A stretch of 64,000 nucleotides of DNA from Dioscorea cayenensis subsp. rotundata (lineage: Eukaryota > Streptophyta > Magnoliopsida > Dioscoreales > Dioscoreaceae): the NCBI RefSeq assembly GCF_009730915.1, contig NC_052475.1, positions 27,837,016 to 27,901,015 of the forward strand, given 5' to 3'. Shown here piece by piece: positions 43,241-56,400 of this stretch. The translations under genes were made by a program, and so were the position numbers. The notes below the pieces were generated by a model that saw nothing but the letters and a program-made list of their open reading frames with translations, did no database searches and was not told the DNA's origin. Numbering within the stretch: the first letter of the stretch is position 1; the number at the start of each line of letters is the position of its first letter.

Positions 43241-44448
43241 TGTGATATAAGTGTGCTTTTTGAACCGGGCTTATATAGTAAGTACACTTTCTATCATATG
43301 TCCAACACTAAAGTGAGATTGGTTTTGATGGAATCCATAGTTCTCTGTAGTTTGGACGTCTGTTTGACAGATTTATCATTGAATTTTAAGTAATTAATTA
43401 TAAATTTTAATTTGATTTTATGTCAAACAATATGATATTAACAGCCACCCCAATAATAATTATATTCGCTGTGTGTGTAAAGAAAATTCAAGGCTAGAAC
43501 GGTATTTTTCAAAAAAAAAAAAAAGAAAAGAAAATTATTATTTACTTTGTTATATATAATATATGTATATATGACAATATTATTTTATCATGAATGCATA
43601 ATGCAAATTCCATATTAATAAACTTCTGTTACTATAAAGAATTACAGATGTCTTAGTATAATTCCTCTGGTCAAGGATCATATGTGCAGCGAAGACACAG
43701 AGACTTTTATGAAGGCATGTTAACCATACATATATCTATATACATAACGCATCAGATATTGTTTAATACTTGCTAAATCACATTATTTTCATTTCAAGAA
43801 ATCAAGCACCGTGTACATTAAAATAACATCTTACTTTTCGCATGAATTTTTATTTTACTTGTCCTCCTTTGCTTCAAAATATTTTTTAAATTTATTTCAC
43901 TTGTTACTATATATGGCACAAAGTTTAGATGTTTTAAATTGAGTTAAAAGGACAGTTTTACCTTCCTTCCTATATATATGAAACCTAAATCACAGAACAC
44001 CAAACAAATTCAAACTAACTTGAAAACATGAGATCAACATCTTGCCTAAAAATGTTAATAGGAAGACACCAACCGTTTTTCATAAGAACAAATTGAAATA
44101 GAAAAATAAGGCAATTGGAAATATGTCCCGCCCATTAACAAAGCAAAGCTAAAACCCTAGTTGACTCTGATCTTTCTTTTTTTTTTTTCATAAAATGCTG
44201 ACCTTCAAACTGAAATGCTGTCTGAGTAACCAATATTAATCCCAAATTAACAAGATCCATCTATATACAAGTAGAATAAAGGCCAATGGAAGTAACACAA
44301 ACATAGAAAATCACACAAACTATCAGGATGTTATTCCTCCCTTGAGCATTTCAATCAAACACAACAACCATCCTGACCATATGTAAGGAGTGAATAACGA
44401 TCAAGCAGTACACAGTACCTATTAGGCAAAAATAGGCAGAAGATCGAA
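43241..44448. other. AT-rich spacer between MYB and VAP genes
   Basis: Contains the 3' flanks of the MYB gene (plus) and the VAP gene (minus). No further gene or element was recognised. Confidence 0.45.
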
Positions 44449-46955
44449 TTACCCTGAATCAACAACTTCAACTTGTTGCCGCGCAAGGTATCTTTCCCTT
44501 CGTTCTTTCTGCAATTGTTATCAGAATGTTTATTTGAAATCAGCTCAGAAATATTTTGATAAAAGAAAGAACCAGTTATAACGAAAGGTTCGGTTACCCA
44601 TTCATCTATGACTAATCCTTCACCTACAATCCGAGGACCAGCATCTTCAGGAGGCTTTTTCCGTGCCTCAAGTGCAGCTTCAGCATCAGCTAATTGGCGG
44701 TTTAGTTTGTCCAAGCGCTATAAAAAGAGGACCACAAATAACACTACATAAAACACTTTCGGCATGGATAAAATCTCATTCAAATTACAAAAACATTAAC
44801 TGCAGCTCTTACAGGGGAAGGGCGACTTATGTCCAAGAACACAACACGCAGGATTTGTTCAACTGCAACCTGATCTTTCTGCTCATCAAACTGTTACAGA
44901 TTCAAAATAAACAAAAAATAATAATACCATTATTAAAGTAATACTGCTAAGGGGTTTGATATAAATCAAAAGAAGCTAATATCACAAACTGAATTAAGAG
45001 TTACAATAGGCATATCAAAATCGTCTTACATGCTAGAACCTAGCAAGTAAATTGCCATAGGTATTGTAATTCTATTCACAGAAGAAATGTGTTCAGACAA
45101 GGAAAGGCACAATGAACCTGGATTCTCATAATGCACACCAAAACATGTTTAGCATTTTATAATCCACTAGGAAATTATCAAAATTTGATGAGTTTGGCAA
45201 TTATGAGTTGTGCAATCAATGCTTAACAGGGATCATGGAATATTGTGAATAACCAAATTCCAATATAAATAAAAATTTTTATCCAAACATTGTATGCGTA
45301 AAAAAGAGAGGACAGGACATTCATAGGTATAAACAATATGTTAAGGAATTGCTGGGCTCTTGCTTTTGTTTTCTTTCATTAAACCAAATTAACTATATAG
45401 CGCATATATATAATCGCACACTCGCATGGTATATTGCTCATAATGAAAGCTTAAGGGTAGGCGACAATGCATCACACTAATTTGTCCCTCATAGAAATGC
45501 TAGCACAGGTTAAGAAATTTCACCATGCAAAATTCACTTTTAAGTCTACAATTGAAAGAAAGAAATAAATGATTGAAGAAAAACTTACCAGTTCTGGTAT
45601 ATACTCCATAGGTCCTTTTACCTTCAAACTAACTATCTTAAATTTGACCTTGCTCTTCTGATCTTGTGGTTTCTCATTGTTTTCAGGTTGCTCTACAAAC
45701 TTGAACACTGATATTCAGAACGATAATTAGAACTATAGTCCTGAAGATATTGTGCAGTCTTTTAATTTCATTCAGGAAATGAATGGTATAACAAATACGA
45801 AAAAGATTACAGCACCTGTTGCTATTAAACTCTCTCCTGGAGAGAGAATTGCCCCAGGAGGTCGCATGAAGCAGCTCTTTGGTGCAGTTGTTTGAAACTA
45901 AATACATAACTATTGGTTAGATCAAAAGAACCAATCCAGCTACAAGAGTAAAAAAAAAAACCATAGGCATACTTGACAAAATTAAATTTTAAACAATAAG
46001 GATCCAGAAGGAACTATATGAGGAATGTACACACCTTAAATGCTACATGAGACTTGCTGGTATTCTTTATCCGGACCGCACTTCTAACCTGTTTACCGGG
46101 TTCGTCTTCACAATCCAGAAAGGAAAGAAGGAAAAGCTAAATTTGGTATGCAAATGATAAAAGTTAAGTTGTGGGGAATGTTAACTATATAAATCCTTTA
46201 TAGTAAGAACTAGTTGCAACAAGCAGCAAAACCAGAAAAAGAAAAAAAGAAAAATTAAACGCAAACTCGATTCATTTTCCAGAGAAACAGCAACCATAGA
46301 AATGCAGATGTATCAACTGAGGAAATGGTTAACACAATTCTAAGAGCTCGCGTATCAAAATTTGAAACATTAAGATCACTCCTTGCAAATCAATCAATCA
46401 AAATGCGAAAAAAAATAATAATGAAAACATCAAGCGTAGCCACAACGCTTAATACCTCCGAAACACTCCAATAATAAAAAATTAAACTGAAAAGAGACAA
46501 TAAATCCAACAGCACATAGCATAAGTTGAGAATCAAACGCAATAATTTTCCAGCTAAAAGAACAATTTTTTTCCCAAAAATCCTTAAAAACCAATCAGCG
46601 AACCCGAAAAACACGAAGCAAACGCAAGCAAAAACTCCACAGAAATCCACAAAAATCAAAGAGAACAACACTCACAAGGAAAATAGAGCTTCGAGGCAGG
46701 ATCAAGCTTGAGCCGACGACGAGCAGGGAACAAGGTTCTGGCCACGCTCGAAACCGAGCGACCACCACCACCACCACCACGCCTCTGTCCCGTCTGCCCA
46801 TCAATCCGACCCGATTGGCCCAACGAGTTACGACTCGTTTGGTGGACCGAACTCTGCGACGAAGACGCCGCTCCGGTACCAGAACTCCAAAAAGGCATCC
46901 GGCAAAGACGCCAGACACCTCCGCGTCCCTCCGATGACGACCTCACATCCGCCAT
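44449..46955 (-). CDS. Vesicle-associated protein with MSP domain, VAP4-type
   Basis: VAP/VAMP-associated protein family member; MSP domains bind FFAT-like motifs at ER contact sites. Seven exons: 46955-46676, 46105-46035, 45897-45816, 45707-45589, 44890-44813, 44717-44598, 44508-44449, total 269 residues. The N-terminus (about 1-75) is Ser/Gly/Arg-rich and low-complexity with a GGGGGGR run. The MSP domain (about 78-210) reads RRLKLDPASKLYFPYEPG, KQVRSAVRIKNTSKSHVAFK, TAPKSCFMRPPGAILSPGES and EQILRVVFLDISRPSP. A short coiled coil follows (LDKLNRQLADAEAALEARKK), then a conserved tail, GEGLVIDEWKERRERYLARQ. Unlike VAP27, there is no C-terminal membrane helix, as in the remembered VAP4-1/4-2/4-3 proteins. 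An in-frame ATG at 47036 would add 27 residues; the later Met is preferred but not certain. Confidence 0.9.
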
Positions 46956-47241
46956 GGCCACCCTGAGGTCCCCCCTCACTCCATGATTCAAGAGTGGGTC
47001 GCTCTCCGTCACTGGATTCGCGTCACACTCCGGCAACGCGTTTCTCTCTTTTTAGAGATAAATAGTGGGGAGGGTGGACGAGTGGGAGATGGTGGTGGGT
47101 GGCCGAGATACTGCGGATTTCAATGATCGTATTGAATTGTATTTAATAGGTCAGGTTGGCGTCCGCCGTCGGCTTAGCGTTGTTGTGCTATTTATTTATT
47201 TATTTATTTATTTATAGAGTTAAACTGTTGTTTTGACTGTC
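46956..47241. promoter_or_regulatory. Upstream region of the VAP4-type gene
   Basis: Contains the possible upstream in-frame ATG (47036), a short (TTTA)n run at 47190-47214, and the left flank of a TIR element. No TATA box was assigned. Confidence 0.4.
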
Positions 47242-47622
47242 GGGGCGTTCATTTCAGGGAAAGTGGGGGGAAGTGGTCTGACTTCCACCACATCTGGTGT
47301 TCATTTGTGCTGAACTGGGGGAAGTGTCACTTCCCCCACTTTCGACTGAAGTGGATTTTGAACTAAGTCCACTTCGGTATTTTTTTTACTGAAATGGGGG
47401 GGAGGAAGTGAGACAATCTATAAAAACTAACTTCTTTTCACTTCCAAAATCTTTTTTGAACTCATATACCTTCATCCAACACCTAAATCTTTCGATTTTA
47501 TTCTCACTTTCTGACAAATGAACATCAGAAATCCTGAAAGTGTATCACTTCCCCCCACTTCAGGGAAGTGGCACTTTCCCCACTTCCTGACTTCCCCCCA
47601 CTTTTCCTGAAATGAACACCCC
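47242..47622. mobile_element. MITE with long terminal inverted repeats (381 bp)
   Basis: The left end reads GGGGCGTTCATTTCAGG followed by GAAAGTGGGGGGAAGTG. The right end, reverse-complemented, reads GGGGTGTTCATTTCAGG then AAAAGTGGGGGGAAGTC, about 31 of 34 identical. The ends carry many AGTGGGG/CCCCACTT words. No clear target-site duplication could be fixed, so the superfamily is uncertain. No coding frame. Confidence 0.75.
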
Positions 47623-47675
47623 CTTAATGTAAGTGGTTGAGAGTTTTTGGATTATTGGATTGACGGTTTATTATT

Positions 47676-47774
47676 ACAAAAATAAATTAATAATTTATGA
47701 TAACTTTGTCTCATAGTACAGTGTAACAAAAATAAATTAATAATTTATGATAACTTTGTCTCATAGTACAGTGT
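47676..47774. repeat. Perfect 50-bp tandem duplication
   Basis: Two adjacent copies begin ACAAAAATAAATTAATAATT at 47676 and 47726, and each ends CTCATAGTACAGTGT. I see no differences over the shared 49 bp, so the duplication is recent. It lies between two TIR elements. Confidence 0.9.
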
Positions 47775-47823
47775 TGACCTCCACTGCTGCTGTTTTCTCA
47801 TAACTTTTAGAAAATGTTTTATA

Positions 47824-48896
47824 GGGGTCGTTTGGTTCGTGGTAATGACATATTACTAGCATACGAGATCTAGTAGTAATATGGATGGGAATATTATATG
47901 ACTCGGGAATATTGTAGTAATCGATATAACCACGTTTGGTTAGGAAGTTTTATAACCGGGAATAATTCATTACTGTGTTTGGTTCGCCATGGTAATCAAT
48001 GGGTAAAATATAAAAAATACCGAAAAATACCCTCTTTAATAAGGGCTTTTCTTCTTAACTCGAATTTTAACTTAATCAAGATTAACTATCAAATTTTTGA
48101 GAAGCCTCAAGTGTTTCCCTGAATCTTGCTTTTTGAAGATTAGATTTCATAGTCATGTGATTATCATGATATATGGGGATTGAATAGCAAATGCCTCCCC
48201 GAACAAGAATGTTTCATCAAACTCGGAAAAGGAGATTGATGGAAAGATATATGGAGCAATGTATACAATTATATGGCTATGCGAACCATGATGTATGGTA
48301 AAGGAGATTGATTCATGAAAAATATAAAAAGGGCTATATTCTATCTCCATCAATCAAAGGCCATCTGCTCAACAAGAAAGAATACAATGAAGCAAGATTC
48401 AAATCAAATATTTTTATCAAAAATTATCAAAAAGAAAAAAAGAATCGAATCAAATAAACATAGGAAAGATGATGATGGGTATTTGGGAACAAACCGGGAT
48501 TGAAAGGAAGTTAGATGGTTGTCGAAATCGGGTTGCTTTTGCTTCCGAGGAAAACCTAAAACGCTCCAGAAACCCTATCGGAGAACGAAAACACCATATG
48601 AAAACAAATTTCGCATATTAGACCCTCAGTATTATATTTAAAAATTATTTTTTTAAAAAAACAAGGGGTATATTTGACCCAAAAAAATTTATTAGATTAC
48701 TAGTAACTTGGTAATCTCGGATAGCCACCTAATTTGGTGGTAATGAGATTACCAAGTTTCTAATAATATTCTAATGTTGGTAATCTTGAGATTACTATCC
48801 ACATTACCATTGTCTCCTAACCAAACGTGGTAATCTTTTTGGATTACCACGTAACAGGCGGTAATGTGAAAACATTACCGCCAACCAAACGGCCCC
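47824..48896. mobile_element. Non-autonomous PIF/Harbinger-like element (1073 bp)
   Basis: The left end is GGGGTCGTTTGGTTCG and the right end, reverse-complemented, is GGGGCCGTTTGGTTGG, the typical PIF/Harbinger terminus. The 3-bp target-site duplication is ATA (47821-47823 and 48897-48899), the right length although TTA/TAA is usual. Internal subterminal words GGTAAT/ATTACC recur many times in both orientations. The centre has no transposase-like frame. Confidence 0.78.
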
Positions 48897-48899
48897 ATA

Positions 48900-50467
48900 G
48901 AGTTTTGTATGTTTTATCTCATTGTTTAACTGATTTTTTGAGAATTAAAGTCAACATTTTTGGTTAAGTGTGAACCAAAGAATAAAAATTTTCACATTCA
49001 CATTAGTATTATACACACTATATATATATATATATATATGTATCGACTACCCTTGAAATATTCGATTTATAAGTTACTATTTTCTGACATAATTTATAGG
49101 AATGGTTGTTTAATGGTAGTCACGTTGCAAGCAATGGTTAGATTTACTAAATTTACCAGCAAAATGGTTTGTTGGCTGTTGCATGAAGTATTCAATGCAT
49201 TCATTAAGATTACTAAATGAAGGTGGTGAAATTGCCTGTCAACCTTTGGGAGTAGTAAAATTGTTTGTAAAATTTTTTTTTATATAAAAATGCCATATAA
49301 TCTATTTTTTAAATTTCTTTTGCTTACTTTCTTTGTAGCGTTTTAATTTGATTACCAATATGAGTAAATTTTTTTTTAATAGTTGTATATCATTAAACAT
49401 TAGATATATAATTAGCTTTAAAAAAAATTCTAGATTGTCTTAAACTTGGTTTTAATGAAATGATCACAATTTATTTGTTAAATAAAAGAAATTTACATAC
49501 AATATCTAAAGACATGTTTAATAAAAAACTTATATAAAAATAAAAAAATCATTATATAAATTTTAACTCAAATTAAAACAGAAAATTGTGGAGATAGTAA
49601 TTAAGACAAATTTTAATAAAAGAGTAATGAAATAGTTTAAAGAGCTGATGAGTGGAAAAAAAAAAAAGTCTAAAATTCCAAAAAAAAATCAAACCAATGA
49701 TCGTAAGCAGGTGTGTAAATATGCTTCTTAGAAGAAGTGGATATAGAAATAGACAGTGCATTTGCCTAGATCCTAAGAAGTGTCTTTCCCTAAATCCATC
49801 GGGCGATTGTCACTTCAACGATCGCCCTCTTCTTCTTCTTCTTTATCATCATCAATGGTCCCCAGGTTCCCACTTGTTAACGACCTTTTAAACTCGGTCC
49901 CAGTTTGGATCAAACCAACCCCAAGATGTTTTTTGGGGCTGGAATAATCAGAGAAGCAATACCGTCGCCAGTTGTTTCACTAATGTTAACATCTTAAATG
50001 GTCACCATCTCACTATCATTGTCATATGTAAACAATTCATGCTTGCATCGATTGATGTGTCTTCCTTTGATAGGAATTGTTGAATAATCAAATGCATCAA
50101 CCAGTAGAAAATCATGTTGCACCAGCATCAGCACCAGCAGAAGTGAATCGGTTTGCGCCATCCTGTACCGGCATGAGAATAGACTGGCATCATAAAACAA
50201 TTTCCTTCTCAAACTATGAGACTCTTGGACTTCATTTGGCAACTCCTTTGTCGAAAAGCTCATCACAAAAATATCTAGTGTAGTTTCAGAAGGCCCAAAA
50301 TTTGAACCATAAACGAAGGAAGGCAACCAAAAAATTACAACTGAATAATGTTACAATGAGAAACAGTAGGTATGAGTAACAAGGCACATAACCAAAAAAT
50401 TAAATTATTAAATACAGTAGAACACCACACACAAGAAAGGACCAGAACATAATCTTTGCCACAATCA
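48900..50467. other. Spacer 3' of VPS18
   Basis: AT-rich, with a TA run at 49021-49038. A minus-strand open frame of 110 codons lies at 49994-50326; a late part (PIKGRHI...FTYDND) faintly recalls F-box DUF295 proteins, but no start region or domain could be confirmed. Otherwise nothing was recognised. Confidence 0.35.
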
Positions 50468-53400
50468 TCACATGATCATGGGTAAAATTTTCTGAGCCTG
50501 CACTTGGGGTTTTATCTCCCATGAGGCCAGTTGATCACTCTCTTCCGGCAGGACAAACGGCAGAGAAATCTCTCTTATCATCAGGTCACCACAAAATGGG
50601 CATTCACTGGCTACAGCATCATCCAACTGGGACCGAAGCTGGCCATTGAGCATCGGATGGTAAAATGTGTCAGTATATTATCTGTTACTGCTTAACAATA
50701 ATTATAAATGCAATTTTACTCATGTTGAATTCAGGTTATCAATGACAAGTTCTGTTAATTTCATAATTCAAAATATCAAAAAAACTTCAAATTAACCAGG
50801 CTAGATCAACTTGAAGGTTGTTTATATCCTTCATCAAAGTTTTTCAATTAAAGAAGGAAAATAATTAATAGAAATAGCTCCTACATGCATATGAAGCAGA
50901 AATATAGGTATGACGAAATTTTGGAAGGAAGCATGTACATGCTGCAAAACATGGTTAAGCTACACACACACACCAAAAAAAGTCACAAGAACCTTAAAAT
51001 CAAACATAATAAACGGACATAAAAAGGAAATATGCATAAATAATAAGAAAATTAACGAAAAAAAGCAAGTACAAATATATACTTTGAGACATAAATTTAG
51101 TCAATGATCAACCACACCATGCCATCTTTCAAGTTCAGTCAAATAGGAATTTAAACCATGAGTTGCAGCATACTAACGTTATCTGCAGGTGTGGTATTTT
51201 TGATGGACTCATCATTAGAACCAACAGTTGCATCATTTGAGGCAGTAACCCCGAGTAAACTGAGTCGCTTCTGTAGGTCCAGTATATATTCAGCCTAAAA
51301 GAAACATCTTCAAAAGATTAAAAGACTGAAGTTTAAAGGGTGATTATTGAAAAGCAAAATCAGTATCCATGCCAATTTGTGTTTGAAAAATTATACAATG
51401 CAAAGACAAACATGTCAAACAAGCAACTCTACAAGGGACACAAGTTCCTGGGGTAGCATAGTAATTACCACTCGTAGCGAGCAAAAACCCATTTATTAAT
51501 TAGGATAAAGACATTAAATATCAATCACCAATGCAACAAAATTATTAAAAAGACATCTAAGATGATCCTTGCTACTTACTTCGGCTTGGCTCGAACATTG
51601 AGTAACATGAGCAATGAGGCAGTCGGCATGAAAGGCATGACCACAAGGGAAAACATAGAATGGTGCCAGTGGTCCAACTGTAGTATAACCTCTTGCCACA
51701 CTGTTTGCACCTCCATTTAATATCCTGCGTTTACAAACCTGGGAAACCAAATGGAATATAAGACAACCTTAATGACCCAAGTAAAAACAATTATATAGGT
51801 CAAGCATATTGGTACTAGACAAAAGGTTGGACTAGAATACAATGGATTTAAGTATTATTCATACAGTACCCCACATTCTTCATTGAGCTCAATGACAGTA
51901 TATCTTTGAGCAAGGGCACTGATATCACCCCTTATGTTGTCAGCCCCATGTGTAGCATCATTCATCTCTTGTTTTAGCTGCTCAATCTGCTTATTGTAAT
52001 CCTCCAATGAAGAGCAGATTGCTTCCTATGAATAGGACAAAGCTCAACACAAAGATCAATAGGAAAAGTGTAGTGTAATTCTGTTAACAAGAATAGAAAA
52101 ATCCCATAACAAGCAAGCAAATCTCATGTTATTTTATGAAATTCTAAATTTGTTGAGTAAGAAATGAGCTTATCTTTCCTTCAAATCACAAAAAATATTG
52201 ATACACCATGGCCACCTCAAAAACTAGCAGGCAGTAAAAATGGAAACAAACAAGGAGTAAAATTTATCTTATGAAACAATATTGACGTCAAAACCATCAA
52301 TCGACAAATAAATTTGGATGGAAACAAGCACCTTACTGCTTTTAGCAGCATATGCAATGAGAAGTTCTGGGGTGCAGTTACTTAGCAACAGAACATAGTA
52401 ATAAAATATTCAAAAAGGATACGAGAAAATAGTAGTAAAATATTCAAAAAGAGCAATGTAAAGTGGCTAGAATACTAAGGGAATATAAGTGAGTTTATCC
52501 CAGTTATTCCAAATCCACAACCAAACAGAATAATTGGGAATTGCAACATCATATAAAAAATATTAAATAAAAAAAATCTTGTTTTATAAATTGCTAACTA
52601 TTAATAAACATCAAATTTGTTAATTTAAATTTAATTGAGAAGCATATTTTTAATTCGTATTATTTAAGTTAAACCTGAAATAACTCAGGATAAAAGTTTT
52701 CCTTTCGAGACATTCAAATAAACCCATACTCCAATCCAACCAAACACCCTCAAGTTGATTTCCTTTCCTCTGACCAGTAGAGCTTATCAAAGCTGAAATT
52801 GCATTTGGTGTAGGTTTACAGAAATCTTACTTTGAAATCATCAATCAGTGCAAAGTCTGGGAAGAATGGCAATATATCCTCGATCTTAAGAAGGCCATCA
52901 GTTTCTTTCAGAAAAGCTATAGCTTTTCTGATGTTCTCTCTCTTGGTTCCTTTTTCTTGTTCAATGACATGCTTTGCAACCATAAGCCACAGCTTCCTCC
53001 TTAGATCTTCATCATCCTCAACTTTGTCAGCTTCTGCCATAGCAAGCTCTGGATCTACCTGTGGACAACATAGCAAAAGTGCATTTATATAAGTGCAATC
53101 ATGATGCTGAAAGAAGTTTAAATTGTCTAAGACCATTTATAATATTAGAATCTACAAAACATCTCACTGGAACAGTAAAACCATGTACACCAACATTAAC
53201 AGTTGATAACCTGTTACTTAAAGCATATAGATTAAGGGTACGTTTGATTATTGATATGAAGTTCAAATACAAAGCCAGTTACAACACATTTCCATTAATA
53301 TTAGATTGACAAAAATTAATGGAAATGCCATGGTAGAGTCACGTGTATTAAAAAGTCCTGTGTTTGCACTTGCACATTCAATGTTTGCACAAGCCCAATG

Positions 53401-56400
53401 AAAAGTCCTGCATTAACCCTTTTGAACCTTCATGGTTTGAACAAGCCCAAAGCCCAACTTAGTTTAAACAAGCAGAATAAAAACACTTCCAACTCCAAAA
53501 GTACAAAAGAATTTATTGTAGTTCGGTAAATCTGGACTTCAATTGGGTCAAAATTATAACTATTCGATGTTAAGGTTATGCCTGTAATATTGGGGAAAAC
53601 CCCAGCCCATTTTGTTGTAAGACCGTGTTGAGATGGATACACAGGATTTCATGTTCAATAAGGCCATAAGCTGAAACCCTGCTTTTCCAGGATTCTTGTG
53701 TATTCTTTTACACATAAATGGCATAAATTCTGCCAGGAAACACAAAGAACAAGCAAGAAAAAAAGCCCTCCCCTAGGAAAAGCCCACCCTGTATTATCGA
53801 CTCCTTCAATTTACAAATAACGAGATTCAAATATCAGAGAATTGAAGAAGTAAATATCCTCCATTTAAAAAAAAAATTACAAATGCTAACAGGCACAGGT
53901 TCATCATCAAGTCACATATTTGAATCACAAAACATCAAAGATGAGAATTCAGGTTCAAGGGAAATAATCATGAGAACTAACCATTATCTCAAATGGTCAG
54001 CATCAAAGCTTTTTAAAATTAAGTTAATTGGACAAAGTCAAACAAATTAAATAACTAATAAGAAAACACAAAATCTCTCCACAAATAAAATAACATTCAT
54101 CATGCATCTACCTGCAATGCAAGAGCAACTGCTTCTTCATGCATGGACATCATACTGTATATATGAACGCAAGGACGCATTCTCTTTGATTTAAGGCATA
54201 AGCGAAGTGCATACTTTGGATCGTAAAAGAACTCAGGGCCATTTGGCTGCCCCTTCCCAAACTTGCATTGCAGAAAACGCAATAGTGCACTATCATCTTC
54301 CTGGATAAAATTTCATTAGACCAGTGCTGTCAGATAAAGCATGAATTAACCTAAAAGGTGTCTTACAAATATTTTAATTGAGTTCCTGATATCAAAGGGA
54401 AACATTTAAATCCTATATTGGTCATACTGCATTCAGCTTTGGGAGATAGGACAAAGATGTTCTGTCAGAGAAAAATTAAATTTGAACAATTTCAATGGGA
54501 TATGTCCAAAAATTACTGGAATCAACATGTTTCACAAAGCAAGAAGCTCTTCAAGCTGAAAATAAAACTCCTACATGAGCATTTGCCATATTGAAGAATG
54601 GAACAATAAGATAATTAATGAATGATTACATTTCAACATTAGAAATTCTACAAGAATGATATAATTCATGGCAGAGTTTCAAAAGCAACTATCAATAAAC
54701 TTTTGATTCCCCCTCTAGTACTATGTATGCAGATAAAACAATAACCAAGTGCATAAATGTCAACACCATTTTATAGGTTTCACAAGTTCAACAGGTGTAG
54801 GCTGGAATGGTTGAAAGACAAAATATCTGTCGATTTAATTTTAAAAACTCAAGCGATTAAAGCATTGATAAATACTTCATGATAAGAAATCATTCTAAAA
54901 ATAATTCTAAAAGTTTTCATACATAATTGCCAAAGAATATCAGTTCGCAATTGTTCACACCTAAGAAATGTTGAAAAAATTCAATGGACAGCCGCATAAT
55001 TTTTCGTTTTTTTTTTAAAATAAAATGAACATTATATATTTTTCTTAAATTTTGCCAAATTTTCTTATTGCATATGTAGCAATCTAGAAATTATGAGCAA
55101 ATAACAATTTATGAAAAAAAGAAGAGAATTTGCAGATCCAACTACACTTAGGTAAATATCCTAAACTGTGTTCATAAGTTTCTCAAAGATGAACAAGAGA
55201 ACTTAAAAGACAATTTAACGAATGTAAGCATCTTTTAATAGATGGAAAGCAAATATATATATATATATATATATCATGCATCTAATAAGAGGATTATAAC
55301 CCAACCTGTTTGGCATACAAGGAAAGTAACAAATTATGCACTCCAGGATCCTCATTTTGTAAATTATGGACACAGAACTCCAAATATTTAATCACCTCAT
55401 GGGTTTCATTTCTGCATGTAACAAATAACAAAATCAAAATTCACTAATACAATAAGAGCAACAAGGGATTAATGGCATAGCAAAAGCATGTGCAGAATAT
55501 ACCATCATGCATATTTAAAAAAAGCACATGGACGATAGAAAGACCACCCTTACATAAAGACTTCCCAAACTAGTATGTCAATTGATAGCAACCAACTGAA
55601 TTACCTCACCACAACAGTTGGTCTAATTAACACCAAACAACCATTCAAAAGATAATTACTCAATGGAGTCTGTTTAGAACCTGTTCTTGCCAAAAGTTTC
55701 AGTTCTTGGTCATAACTACTTCCAAACTACTTACAAGTAAAACAATAAAAGTAATCCATTTAGTCCAAATGTTGAACCATATTTGGAGACTAAGCTATGA
55801 ATTATACAGTAAAAAAGAAATAGTCTATTTAACAGGATTGAGGATGCTGAGGAATATTCATTACAGCATCATCTACAACATAAAAATCTCACATAGAGAA
55901 TTTTAAAATGCAAATTTATTTTATAATTTAGACTCCAGATTTTGCCACATAACATGCATATGTCAACTCACTGTAAACCTTGCATCAACAGTACTTGAAG
56001 AACTCATGGATACTAACAACTCCTACATAAAGATATGAAAATTTAAAACATGTAACCAAATTAAGCATTTTATGATTCACATGCATCAGAATCCATGTGG
56101 TTTAATGGTCTTCTCCATGTTAAAAAGTAATGAAATCAAAACACCCAACATATGATTCAATAGGAAAAGGAATAATGATGACACAAAATTAAAACATGAT
56201 TTGAGTGTTCACACTTTACAGCTTTGGACTGATCTTCACATTTGTTTAAATAGCCTCCTCATTCCCAATTTTCCAAATGGGCATATTGAATTTTATCCAT
56301 AACAAGAACACATAGCAAACAAATGTGATTTCTTAAGTAAAATTGTTAATTGCTTGAAAAATAAATTTCAAGGATTAAGTACTTCGCATGTGGTTCACTA

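Noticed and set aside
46956-47036. Upstream Met of the VAP4-type protein
   Set aside because: Plausible and in frame, but acidic and without known family similarity; recorded as an alternative only.
49994-50326. 110-codon minus-strand open frame as an F-box (DUF295) gene
   Set aside because: Only a few residues recall that family, with no F-box, no partner exon and no conserved core. Left unassigned.
52470-52765. MITE in a VPS18 intron (CCAACCAAACACCCTC at the right)
   Set aside because: One end resembles a Harbinger terminus, but I could not find a matching left end or a target-site duplication.
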